Below are positions 45,112-52,540 of a stretch of DNA of 64,000 nucleotides, piece after piece (within the stretch, counting starts at the first letter, position 1; each line of letters starts with the position of its first letter). This DNA is from an uncultured Clostridia bacterium (lineage in GTDB: Bacteria; Bacillota; Dehalobacteriia; UBA4068; CALXSR01). The notes below the pieces were generated by a model. The model saw nothing but the letters and a program-made list of their open reading frames with translations. It did not search any database and was not told the origin of the DNA. The stretch lies in NCBI GenBank assembly GCA_944391215.1, contig CALXSR010000037.1, positions 56,490-120,489 on the forward strand. Reading direction: 5' to 3'. The position numbers were made by a program, and so were the translations under genes.

Positions 45112-46272
45112 ATGACAGAAGATCAAATTATCATGTTACCGGGGCCAACCCAAGTACCGCCGGCGGCGGCCAGGGCTTCCTCCCGGGCCATGATCAACCA
45201 TAGAGGGCCGGAATTTGCGGCCATGTTGACGGAAATTACGGAAAATGCCAAAAAGATTTTTAAAACCAAATGCGACGTGCTTACTTTAACCGCATCCGGT
45301 ACGGGCGGTTTGGAATGCTTGGTGGCCAATTTTGTCAATCCCGGCGATAAAATCGTGGTGGCCTCCATTGGCAATTTTGGCGAACGGTTGCGCGATATTG
45401 CTTTGGCTTTTGGCGCCGATGTGGATTTTATGGATTTCGGTTGGGGAAATTGCGTGGATCCCAAAGCCATTGCCGAAAAATTAGTGGCCGATAAAAACCA
45501 TGAAATCAAAGCGGTATACTGCCAGCATAATGAAACTTCTACCGGGGTAACCAATGATATTGAAGCCATTTCCAAAGCGCGCGGCAACCATCCGGCTTTG
45601 CTGATTGTGGATTCCGTTTCCGGCTTGGGCGCGGCCAAATTCCGTATGGATGATTGGCAGGTAGACGTGGTTTTGACCGGCAGCCAAAAGGCTTTCATGT
45701 CGCCGCCAGGGATTGATTTTGTGGCGGTTTCCGACCGAGCTTGGCCGGTTTGTGCAAGCTGCACCAATGCGCGTTTTTATTTTGACTTGAACAAAGCTAG
45801 AGCTTCTTATAAAAAAGGAGAAATGCCTTTTACGCCCGCTTTATCGGTATTGTTTGCCATTCAGGAAGCATTACGCTTTATTGACGAACAGGGCGGTATC
45901 GATGCGGTGATTGACGAACATTATTTCCGGCGCGACGTGATTCGAGCCGCAGCGCAAGCGCTTCATTTGCCTTTGGTGGCAGCAGAACATTGCGCCAGCC
46001 CTTCCGTTACCAGCATTATGGCTCCGGAAGGGGTGGATCCCAAAGCGCTAACCGGCATTATGCGCGATAAATATCATTGTGTGATTGCCGGGGGGCAAGG
46101 GAAATTCAAAGGGCATGTTTTCCGCATTGGGCATTTGGGTTATGTGACTGATTTACAGCTTATTTCCACCATTTCTGCTTTGGAAATGGCTTTGGCAGAA
46201 TTGGGTTATGAATTTACCATGGGCGCTGGGGTAACCGTGGCGCAAAAAATGATTGTGGAACGCCGAAAATAA
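45112..46272 (+). CDS. Class V aminotransferase (alanine-glyoxylate/serine-pyruvate type)
   Basis: A 386-residue PLP enzyme. It begins with the family opening LPGPTQVPPAAARA, has TASGTGGLECLVAN (PLP phosphate loop), the Asp in VDSVSGLGA and the PLP lysine in LTGSQKAFMSPPG (Lys193). These fit alanine-glyoxylate or serine-glyoxylate/pyruvate transaminases, which move amino groups between small amino acids and glyoxylate or pyruvate. AAAGGGG precedes ATG 45112; the upstream TTG frame is not needed. It has its own promoter and terminator, and no pathway partner (such as serA) follows. Confidence 0.92.
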   Translation: MTEDQIIMLPGPTQVPPAAARASSRAMINHRGPEFAAMLTEITENAKKIFKTKCDVLTLTASGTGGLECLVANFVNPGDKIVVASIGNFGERLRDIALAFGADVDFMDFGWGNCVDPKAIAEKLVADKNHEIKAVYCQHNETSTGVTNDIEAISKARGNHPALLIVDSVSGLGAAKFRMDDWQVDVVLTGSQKAFMSPPGIDFVAVSDRAWPVCASCTNARFYFDLNKARASYKKGEMPFTPALSVLFAIQEALRFIDEQGGIDAVIDEHYFRRDVIRAAAQALHLPLVAAEHCASPSVTSIMAPEGVDPKALTGIMRDKYHCVIAGGQGKFKGHVFRIGHLGYVTDLQLISTISALEMALAELGYEFTMGAGVTVAQKMIVERRK

Positions 46273-46293
46273 ATAAACTGATAAAATACCAGT

Positions 46294-46324
46294 AAGGTCG
46301 CCTTTTAAGGCGGCCTTTTTTTTG
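46294..46324 (+). terminator. Terminator of the aminotransferase gene
   Basis: AAGGTCGCC (46294-46302) pairs with GGCGGCCTT (46309-46317) with one wobble, then seven or more T. Confidence 0.88.
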
Positions 46325-46380
46325 ACGCACTATTATGCGTCAAATAAAGTATTGACACGTATTCAGACGGTCTATATATA
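46321..46380 (+). promoter_or_regulatory. Inverted repeat and promoter of the next gene
   Basis: TTTGACGCA (46321-46329) and TGCGTCAAA (46336-46344) form a perfect 9-bp inverted repeat with a 6-base centre. TTGACA (46352-46357) and TATATA (46375-46380) with 17-base spacing follow. The repeat is placed like an activator or repressor site just upstream of the -35. Confidence 0.7.
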
Positions 46381-46439
46381 AAAGAAAATGATTTTCCCTG
46401 GTAATAAATGGAATAAAATGATTTTACGGAGGGCGGGGT

Positions 46440-47099
46440 ATGAATATGGAAAAAGTGATACTGGAGTTATTGAGTCGTATTCAAGTTTTGGAGGAAAACG
46501 ACCAAAAAATGAAAACGGAGATAGCAGGTATTCAGGAAGCATTAGCGCAAAAAACAGCCTTGCCGCTTCCGGCAACTTTGGTGTCTGAAGTAAAAAAACA
46601 ATTGACATTGCCTTGGTCGCAGCCCAAAGAAGAAATCGTTAGTTACCAGGATATGCGCTTGGAAGCCATTACCATATTGCGTAAGAAATTCCCCTATTAT
46701 CAAAAAATTGACGTGGATAAGCAAGACGCCAACGGCATTTTATTGCAAACCTTGCAACATACCTACCGCTTGCGCTACGGTTATAGTCGTTCTCATGTGA
46801 AAGACCATAAAAACCGTTACTTGCTGGATAGCTGGCATACGATGAATGCCAATATTATTGATAAGTATGATTTTTATGTATTTGCCGTGCCCGATGAAAA
46901 AGAAAAAATGCATCACTTTCTGTTTCGGCAAAAAGACATGTTACAGCACTGTCAAAAAAAGAATATGGGAAAAATGGGACGCTATCATTTTTATTTTCAT
47001 ATTGCGCCCAATGGCGTGATTACGGAAGGAAACGGCAAAAGGGCTATTGCGGTACGTCCTTATTATGAAAATTGGGATATTTTGAAGGAATTGCCTTAA
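46440..47099 (+). CDS. Hypothetical protein with N-terminal coiled coil
   Basis: Not recognised with confidence. The 219-residue protein has a heptad-like N-terminus (1-40), a linker, and a basic, aromatic C-terminal domain with DMRLEAITILRKKFPYYQKIDV, RLRYGYSRSHVKDHKNRYLLDSWHTMN and KYDFYVFAVPDEKEKMHHFLFRQ. The last part resembles in style restriction-endonuclease-like proteins that judge a substrate, but catalytic residues are not clear. GGAGGGCGGGG precedes ATG 46440. It has its own promoter with an inverted repeat. Confidence 0.75.
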   Translation: MNMEKVILELLSRIQVLEENDQKMKTEIAGIQEALAQKTALPLPATLVSEVKKQLTLPWSQPKEEIVSYQDMRLEAITILRKKFPYYQKIDVDKQDANGILLQTLQHTYRLRYGYSRSHVKDHKNRYLLDSWHTMNANIIDKYDFYVFAVPDEKEKMHHFLFRQKDMLQHCQKKNMGKMGRYHFYFHIAPNGVITEGNGKRAIAVRPYYENWDILKELP

Positions 47100-47318
47100 A
47101 AGGAATGGTCTTAAGATAAGAAAGACGGAAAGAAGAGGAAAGAAAAGGGTTATATTATTATAAAAAGTCCTAATCCACTTTGTGTTTCTGCTTGGACGAA
47201 AACCTTGCTATTACAATGCCGGCAGGGTAGCGGAAACCTCGAAAGGAACTGGGCGTATCAAAAAAGAAAGCGCGACGCTTTCTTTTTCCTGTTTTTTCCA
47301 CTTTTTCGGTTTCCTTTC

Positions 47319-47664
47319 ATGGGCGCTGGCGAATAAATGGACTGGTACGACCCAGTTTAAGTCTATTCGTCTATGAAAAAGGCTATCTTTAAAAGGCGGA
47401 AAGGGAAATACTTTCTTTTTTCTGGTTTTTTATGTTTTGCCGGTTTTCTTTCATGAGCGTCGCCAAGTAAATGGATTGGCCGAGCCTAGTTATAATAAGG
47501 GCACTCCCAACGGATGACGAAGAAAAGATTCCTTTTTATGCGCTCTCCTCTGTTTTTCCGGTTTCTTTTAATGGGCGCCGCCAAATAAATTAACCAGTAC
47601 AACCCCGATTATGACCAGGGCTACCCCTAAAAGGCCCAAGGGAGAAATGCTTTCTTTAAAAAGG
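47319..47664 (+). repeat. Tandem copies of the 3' end of the SMR gene
   Basis: Units begin with ATGGGCGCTGGCGAATAAAT (47319), ATGAGCGTCGCCAAGTAAAT (47453) and ATGGGCGCCGCCAAATAAAT (47571). The last is the coding 3' end of the SMR gene (stop TTA 47568-47570). Units are 134 and 118 bp and also share GGTTTCTTTC and GAAATxCTTTCTTT segments. Confidence 0.88.
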
Positions 47665-47891
47665 AAAACGGAAATCAGTAAGGAGGCGGCCACGCCTAAG
47701 CCAGCCCAGGTGGCATAAGCAATGCTTAGGTTGATTTGTAATAAAGATTTAGAAAAAAGAAAAAAGCAAGCGGCATAACTGACAATGCAGGCCAAAGTGG
47801 GCCAAAACTTGCTAAAACCGACCGAAGTTTTTAAAAAACTGGTGCCGATGATTTCACCGGCGATGGCCAAAAATAAGTATACATAGGACAT
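47568..47891 (-). CDS. SMR family multidrug efflux protein
   Basis: A 107-residue four-helix proton-coupled exporter of cationic compounds (EmrE/QacE/SugE type). The essential membrane Glu13 is present (MSYVYLFLAIAGEIIGTSFLKTS), followed by SIAYATWAGLGV in TM3 and ISPLGLLGVALVIIGVVLVNL in TM4. SAYAxWxGxG places it nearer EmrE/QacE than SugE. AAGGAG lies 8 bases before ATG 47891. A MarR gene lies directly upstream on the same strand, so marR-smr probably form an operon under MarR control. Confidence 0.93.
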   Translation of the reverse strand: MSYVYLFLAIAGEIIGTSFLKTSVGFSKFWPTLACIVSYAACFFLFSKSLLQINLSIAYATWAGLGVAASLLISVFLFKESISPLGLLGVALVIIGVVLVNLFGGAH

Positions 47892-47900
47892 ATTTTGTGT

Positions 47901-48142
47901 TCTCCTTATCATAAATTTTGCAGATTGCTATACCAGAAGGCCTGTTTTGTGTCTTTTTTCTTTATCATGAATGATGTTAAATTATTTGTGAAAGAAGCTT
48001 TTTTGGCGCGGCTTTTTGTTTTGATGATAAATTTTGCAGATTGCTATACCGAAAGACCTGTCTGGCGTTATTAGCCTTCTTTTTATAATAAATTTTGCAA
48101 ATTGGTGATAAAGGAAGCATTGTTTTGTGCCATTTGTCTTCT
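47901..48142 (+). repeat. Tandem copies of the 3' end of marR
   Basis: Units of about 58 bp start near 47901, 47960, 48020 and 48079: ATCATAAATTTTGCAGATTG, ATCATGAATGATGTTAAATT, ATGATAAATTTTGCAGATTG and the gene end ATAATAAATTTTGCAAATTG with its stop codon at 48083-48085. The first unit reaches into the SMR ribosome site. Confidence 0.87.
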
Positions 48143-48547
48143 TTGTTGGGGCGTCATTTGCTGGAGCGCCATGCTTTCCAGCTGCGATAACTGTTCTAAA
48201 ACAGAGGCGGCGTATTGGTGGCCGTCAGAAGTTAAAAAAAACAGTTTTCCTCTTTGATCCTGTGGATCAATCTTTTTATTTACCAGGCCTTTTTTTTCGA
48301 AAACCTGTAAAATGCTGTGCACTGTTTGCTTGGGTAAAAGCAGCCGCTCACAAATTTGCTTTTGCTGACAGCCATCGATATGATGGTACAGTTCATATAA
48401 AATGAAAAGGGCATGGGAGTTAAGACCCTGTTTTTTGGCCCAATCTTCATAAATGCGGTTGGCAGTGAACCAAAAATGATAATAACTTTGGATTTGCTGC
48501 TTCATTTGCTCTTGCTTTGTTGGTATCATTTCCTTTTGCTTGGCCAT
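48083..48547 (-). CDS. MarR family transcriptional regulator
   Basis: A 154-residue winged-helix repressor. Helix-turn-helix: QKQICERLLLPKQTVHSILQVFEKKGLV (about 65-92), wing with DPQDQRGKLFFLTSDG (the Asp/Arg wing tip, about 97-112). It probably controls the SMR exporter downstream and itself. AGGAGG lies 6 bases before ATG 48547. The promoter side is tandemly repeated (48546-48798), which could multiply its operator. Both ends of this gene are duplicated into the adjacent spacers. Confidence 0.92.
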   Translation of the reverse strand: MAKQKEMIPTKQEQMKQQIQSYYHFWFTANRIYEDWAKKQGLNSHALFILYELYHHIDGCQQKQICERLLLPKQTVHSILQVFEKKGLVNKKIDPQDQRGKLFFLTSDGHQYAASVLEQLSQLESMALQQMTPQQRRQMAQNNASFITNLQNLL

Positions 48548-48798
48548 GAAATTCCTCCTATCCCTATTTGGCATGAAATTAGACTAAAATAATACAGAAA
48601 ATTGGTTTTACTATGAAAGTTCCTCTGTCCGTATTTAGCAGGGGGTCAGATTAAAATAGCATGAAAACCATTTTCTTTGCCACGGAATATCTTCTATCTG
48701 CATTTAGTGTGAAATTTGGTTAAAATGGCCTGGGTAAGCTTACTTCGCATGGAAGCTATTCCACCTCTCTTTAGTACGAAATCAGACTAAAATTTTGC
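48546..48798 (+). repeat. Four tandem copies of the marR 5' end and promoter region
   Basis: Units start at 48546 (ATGAAATTCCTCCTATCCCT), 48613 (ATGAAAGTTCCTCTGTCCGT), 48682 (ACGGAATATCTTCTATCTGC) and 48749 (ATGGAAGCTATTCCACCTCT); period 67-69 bp. Each contains TTTGGCATGAAATTAGACTA-like sequence (or a variant). The first unit holds the real ribosome site and start. Confidence 0.87.
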
Positions 48799-48849
48799 AA
48801 CAATAATATAAAATAAAATTTTTATTTTGTCAATGGATGAAATGAATAA

Positions 48850-48871
48850 AAAAGAGGCTTGCGCCTCTTTT
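48850..48871 (-). terminator. Terminator of the ATP-grasp gene
   Basis: AAAAGAGGC (48850-48858) pairs with GCCTCTTTT (48863-48871) around TTGC. On the minus strand a T-run follows. The arm overlaps the stop codon. Confidence 0.85.
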
Positions 48872-49889
48872 ACCAATATTTTTTTACAGTTGGCAACATG
48901 CCAATGCCATTTTCTAAGTGAAAAGGGGATTGCATCAGTTGGTGGCAGGGGAATTCATTGCCCTCGATCAGTTCCACGCCATCCGGCGTGATGGCCACAT
49001 CCCAACCGACATAACGGATTTGCGGTACCAACATAGCGGCTTTTTGCACTGTTTTCTTGACCAAATCAAAATGCGGAATGGGCGTGCCCACAAAAACATG
49101 TTTGGTATCGGGATGCTCGTAAAACACTTCGGTTTTTAAATTGGCGGCCGGTTTGCTGATGATCCCGGTTGGGATATCGATCAAAGCGCACATGCCGCCG
49201 GCTACCATATTGTCCACCACCGATTGCCCGGAACCCATGCGCAGGCAGGCGAAAATGATATCGGCATGATCGCCGTCTACGATGGTCATAATGCGTACGG
49301 TATTGACGGAATGCGGATAAATGGCAGAAATGGCTGCATGCTGCTGAATGGTTTCTTCCACCAAACAAAGATTCTTGCTTTTTAGCTGGTCATATAAGGA
49401 AGCAGCGTCGGTGGTTTTTGTAACCTTAATTTTTTCCACCCCTTGGCCGCACATGCCGTCAATGGGTTTGGCAATGAAATTGGCGCGTCCTGCCAAAAAG
49501 GTGGCAAAATCGTCCGGGGAGGCCTTTTGCAAATTGAGGTAGGATCTTTGCATAAATGCATGGAATGTTTCATTAAATAGTTCCTTATTGATAAAATAAG
49601 GGTAGTATTCCTTATTGTTAAAATGGGCTACGATTTCATTTTGCCCTTTGCGGGTAATATAAGTAGCTTTTTGCTGCGGTGTTAATTGATAAAAGGCAAA
49701 ACAGTTATAATCGGTATAACCGCAGCCATAAGCAAAACCGCAGCGCACCATATCGTAAAAAAGGCCGATCCTGTTTTTGCCGCTTTTTTGATGGGCAATT
49801 TTTACCGCCTTTAACATGGCGCCGTAATCCATTTCCGTTAATCTTTTTAAGGTATAACCAATTGACAATGATAAAACTTCCTTTCCCAT
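48870..49889 (-). CDS. Sugar-transfer-associated ATP-grasp family protein
   Basis: A 339-residue ATP-grasp protein of the family often found with capsule or teichoic-acid genes. Visible are FIAKPIDGMCGQGVEKI (ATP-binding lysine and glycine loop), LVEETIQQHAAISAIYPHSVNTVRIMT, ADIIFACLRMGSG and the metal-site end VGWDVAITPDGVELIEGNEFP. The family is thought to join a carboxylate to an amine or alcohol, with unknown substrate. The start ATG 49889 has no clear ribosome site, so a later start (for instance at MDYGAM) is possible. It stands alone. Confidence 0.88.
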   Translation of the reverse strand: MGKEVLSLSIGYTLKRLTEMDYGAMLKAVKIAHQKSGKNRIGLFYDMVRCGFAYGCGYTDYNCFAFYQLTPQQKATYITRKGQNEIVAHFNNKEYYPYFINKELFNETFHAFMQRSYLNLQKASPDDFATFLAGRANFIAKPIDGMCGQGVEKIKVTKTTDAASLYDQLKSKNLCLVEETIQQHAAISAIYPHSVNTVRIMTIVDGDHADIIFACLRMGSGQSVVDNMVAGGMCALIDIPTGIISKPAANLKTEVFYEHPDTKHVFVGTPIPHFDLVKKTVQKAAMLVPQIRYVGWDVAITPDGVELIEGNEFPCHQLMQSPFHLENGIGMLPTVKKYW

Positions 49890-49989
49890 TTAGTATGGGT
49901 TATTGCAAAGCAATTATTGCACGAAAAAAGTAAAAAACCAGTTTTTTTGCCGCCGAAAGGTTGGCGGCAAGGTCTTTGGCTGTCCTATG

Positions 49990-50613
49990 CCAACAGGGGT
50001 GCTTTTCCTTGGAAAAAGGTCGGCAAAAGAAACGCTTGTTTGGGCTATGCCGGAAGCTATGCTTTTGCTTGTATGACGTTATCAGTAAAGCATTTGGCCT
50101 ATAAAAAGCTGGTAAAAAAACGCCTGTTTGCATTATGCCGGCAGAAAAAGCCTTGGCCGATAAAACTTAGTAAGACGACCGTTTGTTTGCGCTAGAGCGG
50201 AAGCTATGCTTTTGCTTGTATGATGTTATCAGTAAAGCATTTGGCCTATAAAAAGCTGGTAAAAACGTCTGTTTGCACTATGTCGACAAAAAGCCTTTAC
50301 CTATAAAAGTTGGTAAGACAACCGCTTATTTGCATTGTGCCGGAAGCGAAGACTTTGGCTGCGCAATACTGGTGATAACGGTTTTGTCCTCGCTATACCG
50401 CCGCAAGAGCTTTTTTGGCAAAAGGTATGTGCGGCTTGCTTGGTTTTTTCTATGATAAAAAGTATTGGCCTCCTTTGGCCAAATTCCTGCTTTTCAGAAA
50501 ATCATTTACAAAGAAAGCATTTTTTATTTGTTCCAGAATTTGCTTTTGGATGCTAATGTTAAGAAAGCATTTTTTTATTTGCTCCAGGATTTTGCTTTTG
50601 GACGTCTAACTGT
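49990..50613 (+). repeat. Large degenerate repeat array upstream of the M20 peptidase gene
   Basis: A 143-147 bp unit starts CGGAAGCTATGCTTTTGCTT at 50051 and 50198 (highly similar), with a weaker third at 50341; half-units of about 73 bp are visible inside. Next, a 51-bp unit AGAAAGCATTTTTTATTTG repeats at 50511 and 50562, ending at the gene's leader. No gene is seen in 49890-50640. Confidence 0.85.
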
Positions 50614-50640
50614 ATGATAAAACGGGTAAGGGGTGATTCC

Positions 50641-52098
50641 ATGGGCAAGGAAGCGAATTTGGTGGCCATATTAGAAAAAGAACAAGCTGTTTTTTATCAA
50701 ATGTCCGACCGTATTTGGGACTATGCGGAATTGGCTTTTGCGGAAGTGCAGTCCAGCGCGTTGCAGGCGGATTTTTTAGAGCAGGCCGGTTTTACGGTGC
50801 AGCGTAATTTGGCGGCAATCGCAACTGCTTTTATGGCGGAGTATACGGCGCCGGGGCAGGGAAAAAAGCCGATTATCGGTATTTGCGGCGAATTTGACGC
50901 GCTACCAGCCATGAGCCAAAAAGAAGACGCCACGCATAGAGAACCGTTACAGGAAGGCGGTAATGGTCATGCTTGCGGCCATCATTTATTGGGTACCGCC
51001 GGGGTGGCGGCGGCTTTTGCTTTAAAACAGGTTTTGGAGAAAGCCAATTTGCCGGGTACCGTGCGCTATTATGGCTGTCCGGCAGAAGAAGGCTTTTCCG
51101 GAAAATCCTTTTTGGATCGGGCCGGCGTTTTTGCCGATTTGGACATTGCTTTGTGTTGGCATCCGCAGCAATATCATTGTATTGAAAAAAGCGGCGCTTT
51201 GGCCAATATTCGGCTGCGGTATCGCTTTTTGGGAATTTCCGCCAACCCGGCCCATAGCGGCCATTTGGGTCGCAGCGCCCTGGATGCTGCGGAATTGATG
51301 AATATTGGCGCCAATTATTTACGCGAACATATGACGCCGGATGCGAGAATCCATTACGCTTATGAAGACGCCGGCGGCAAAGCGGCCAATGTAATCCCGG
51401 CGCAGGTGGAAGTGAATTATTGTATTCGGGCGCGCAAGATGCAAACGGTGCTGGATTTGAAAAAACGGCTGGATAAAATTGCCCAAGGCGCGGCTTTGAT
51501 GACGGAAACGGAAGTGGAAGGCCATGTTTATGCTGCCTATGCCGATTATATTGGCAATCCGGTGGTGGAAGAAAGAATGGCTTGTCATTTGCAAAACGGA
51601 TTGCCCCTTGCCTATACACCGGAAGAATACGCTTATGCCATGGCTTTTCGCAACGGAATGGGCGAAAATAATATGGAAAGCGTGCGCCGTAATTATGAAA
51701 CAATAGCTGGTTTGCAGGGCGCGGCTTTACAGGAAAAATTAAAACAACCGATTTGTGATTTTTTGTTGCCGCCGCTGGCTTCTAACGGTTCTACCGATTT
51801 TGGCGACGTCAGTTATCATATTCCCAGCGGGCAGTTTTATGCCGCTTGTTTTCCGCTAGGCGCGCCGCCGCATTCCTGGCAGGCTTGCGCGGTGGGCAAA
51901 TCCGCCATGGCTCATAAAGGGATGTTGTTAGCGGCCAAAGTTTTGGCGAAAACCGCCTGGGATTTTATAGAAAACCCCGCTTTGGTGCCGGCCGCCAAAA
52001 AGGCAATGCAAGCGCAGGGGATTACCGCTTATGTTTCCCCTATTGCAAAGAATGTTTTGCCGGGCGGCAAAATATGTTATGATAATAAAAAAGGATAA
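50641..52098 (+). CDS. M20 family amidohydrolase (AbgB-like)
   Basis: A 485-residue dinuclear-metal peptidase/amidohydrolase. Motifs: GICGEFDALPAM (metal Asp), GHACGHHLLGTAG (metal/acid-base), YGCPAEEGFSGKSFL (Glu pair) and a dimerisation lid region with AHSGHLGRSALDAAELM. The C-terminal metal His is in GAPPHSWQACAVG. It resembles p-aminobenzoyl-glutamate hydrolase subunit B and related aminoacylases. AAGGGGTG lies before ATG 50641. GNAT and ABC-F genes follow with 16-base and overlapping spacing, so an operon is likely. Substrate unknown. Confidence 0.92.
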   Translation: MGKEANLVAILEKEQAVFYQMSDRIWDYAELAFAEVQSSALQADFLEQAGFTVQRNLAAIATAFMAEYTAPGQGKKPIIGICGEFDALPAMSQKEDATHREPLQEGGNGHACGHHLLGTAGVAAAFALKQVLEKANLPGTVRYYGCPAEEGFSGKSFLDRAGVFADLDIALCWHPQQYHCIEKSGALANIRLRYRFLGISANPAHSGHLGRSALDAAELMNIGANYLREHMTPDARIHYAYEDAGGKAANVIPAQVEVNYCIRARKMQTVLDLKKRLDKIAQGAALMTETEVEGHVYAAYADYIGNPVVEERMACHLQNGLPLAYTPEEYAYAMAFRNGMGENNMESVRRNYETIAGLQGAALQEKLKQPICDFLLPPLASNGSTDFGDVSYHIPSGQFYAACFPLGAPPHSWQACAVGKSAMAHKGMLLAAKVLAKTAWDFIENPALVPAAKKAMQAQGITAYVSPIAKNVLPGGKICYDNKKG

Positions 52099-52114
52099 AA
52101 AGGGAGGGGTACCC

Positions 52115-52540
52115 ATGGAGATTGTAAAATGTTCTTTGGCGGATTGCGCCAAACTGGCTGTGCTGAACAAACAGTTGATTGAGGACGAAGGGCACGACAA
52201 CCCAATGGATGTGTTGCAGTTGGAGCAACGCATGTTGCAGTTTTTATCCAATGATTACAGCGCTTATTATTTTATGGAAAACGACCGGGTGATTGGTTAT
52301 GGTTTGGTGCAAGAAAGCGTACAACCTTTGTATTTAAGGCATTTCTTTATTTGCCGGGATTGCCGGCGGCGCGGTTTTGGCAGACGCGCTTTCCATGCTT
52401 TGTTGGCTGTTTTAGGGGTGGACACCATAGAATTGGATGTTTTGGACAGCAATGAACGCGGCAAAGCCTTTTGGCAAAGCCTGCAATTTCAGCCGCGCCT
52501 AATCCGGTTGCGCTATCAGAAAGGAAAGCAGAATCAATGA
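52115..52540 (+). CDS. GNAT family N-acetyltransferase
   Basis: A 141-residue acetyltransferase. The AcCoA-binding block FFICRDCRRRGFGRRAFHALL (R-x-x-G-F-G variant) follows the strand YLRHFFI, and IELDVLDSNERGKAFWQSLQF is motif B. GGGAGGGG lies 5 bases before ATG 52115. Stop TGA overlaps the next ATG (ATGA, 52537-52540), so it is translationally coupled to the ABC-F gene. Acceptor unknown; a ribosome or antibiotic role is only hinted at by the neighbour. Confidence 0.9.
   Translation: MEIVKCSLADCAKLAVLNKQLIEDEGHDNPMDVLQLEQRMLQFLSNDYSAYYFMENDRVIGYGLVQESVQPLYLRHFFICRDCRRRGFGRRAFHALLAVLGVDTIELDVLDSNERGKAFWQSLQFQPRLIRLRYQKGKQNQ

Noticed and set aside
46440..47099. Restriction endonuclease or homing endonuclease
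   Set aside because: No catalytic motif (PD-ExK, HNH, GIY-YIG) can be located with confidence, and no methyltransferase lies nearby.
50873..51703. 276-codon minus-strand frame inside the M20 gene
   Set aside because: Entirely antisense to conserved metal-binding motifs of the M20 protein.
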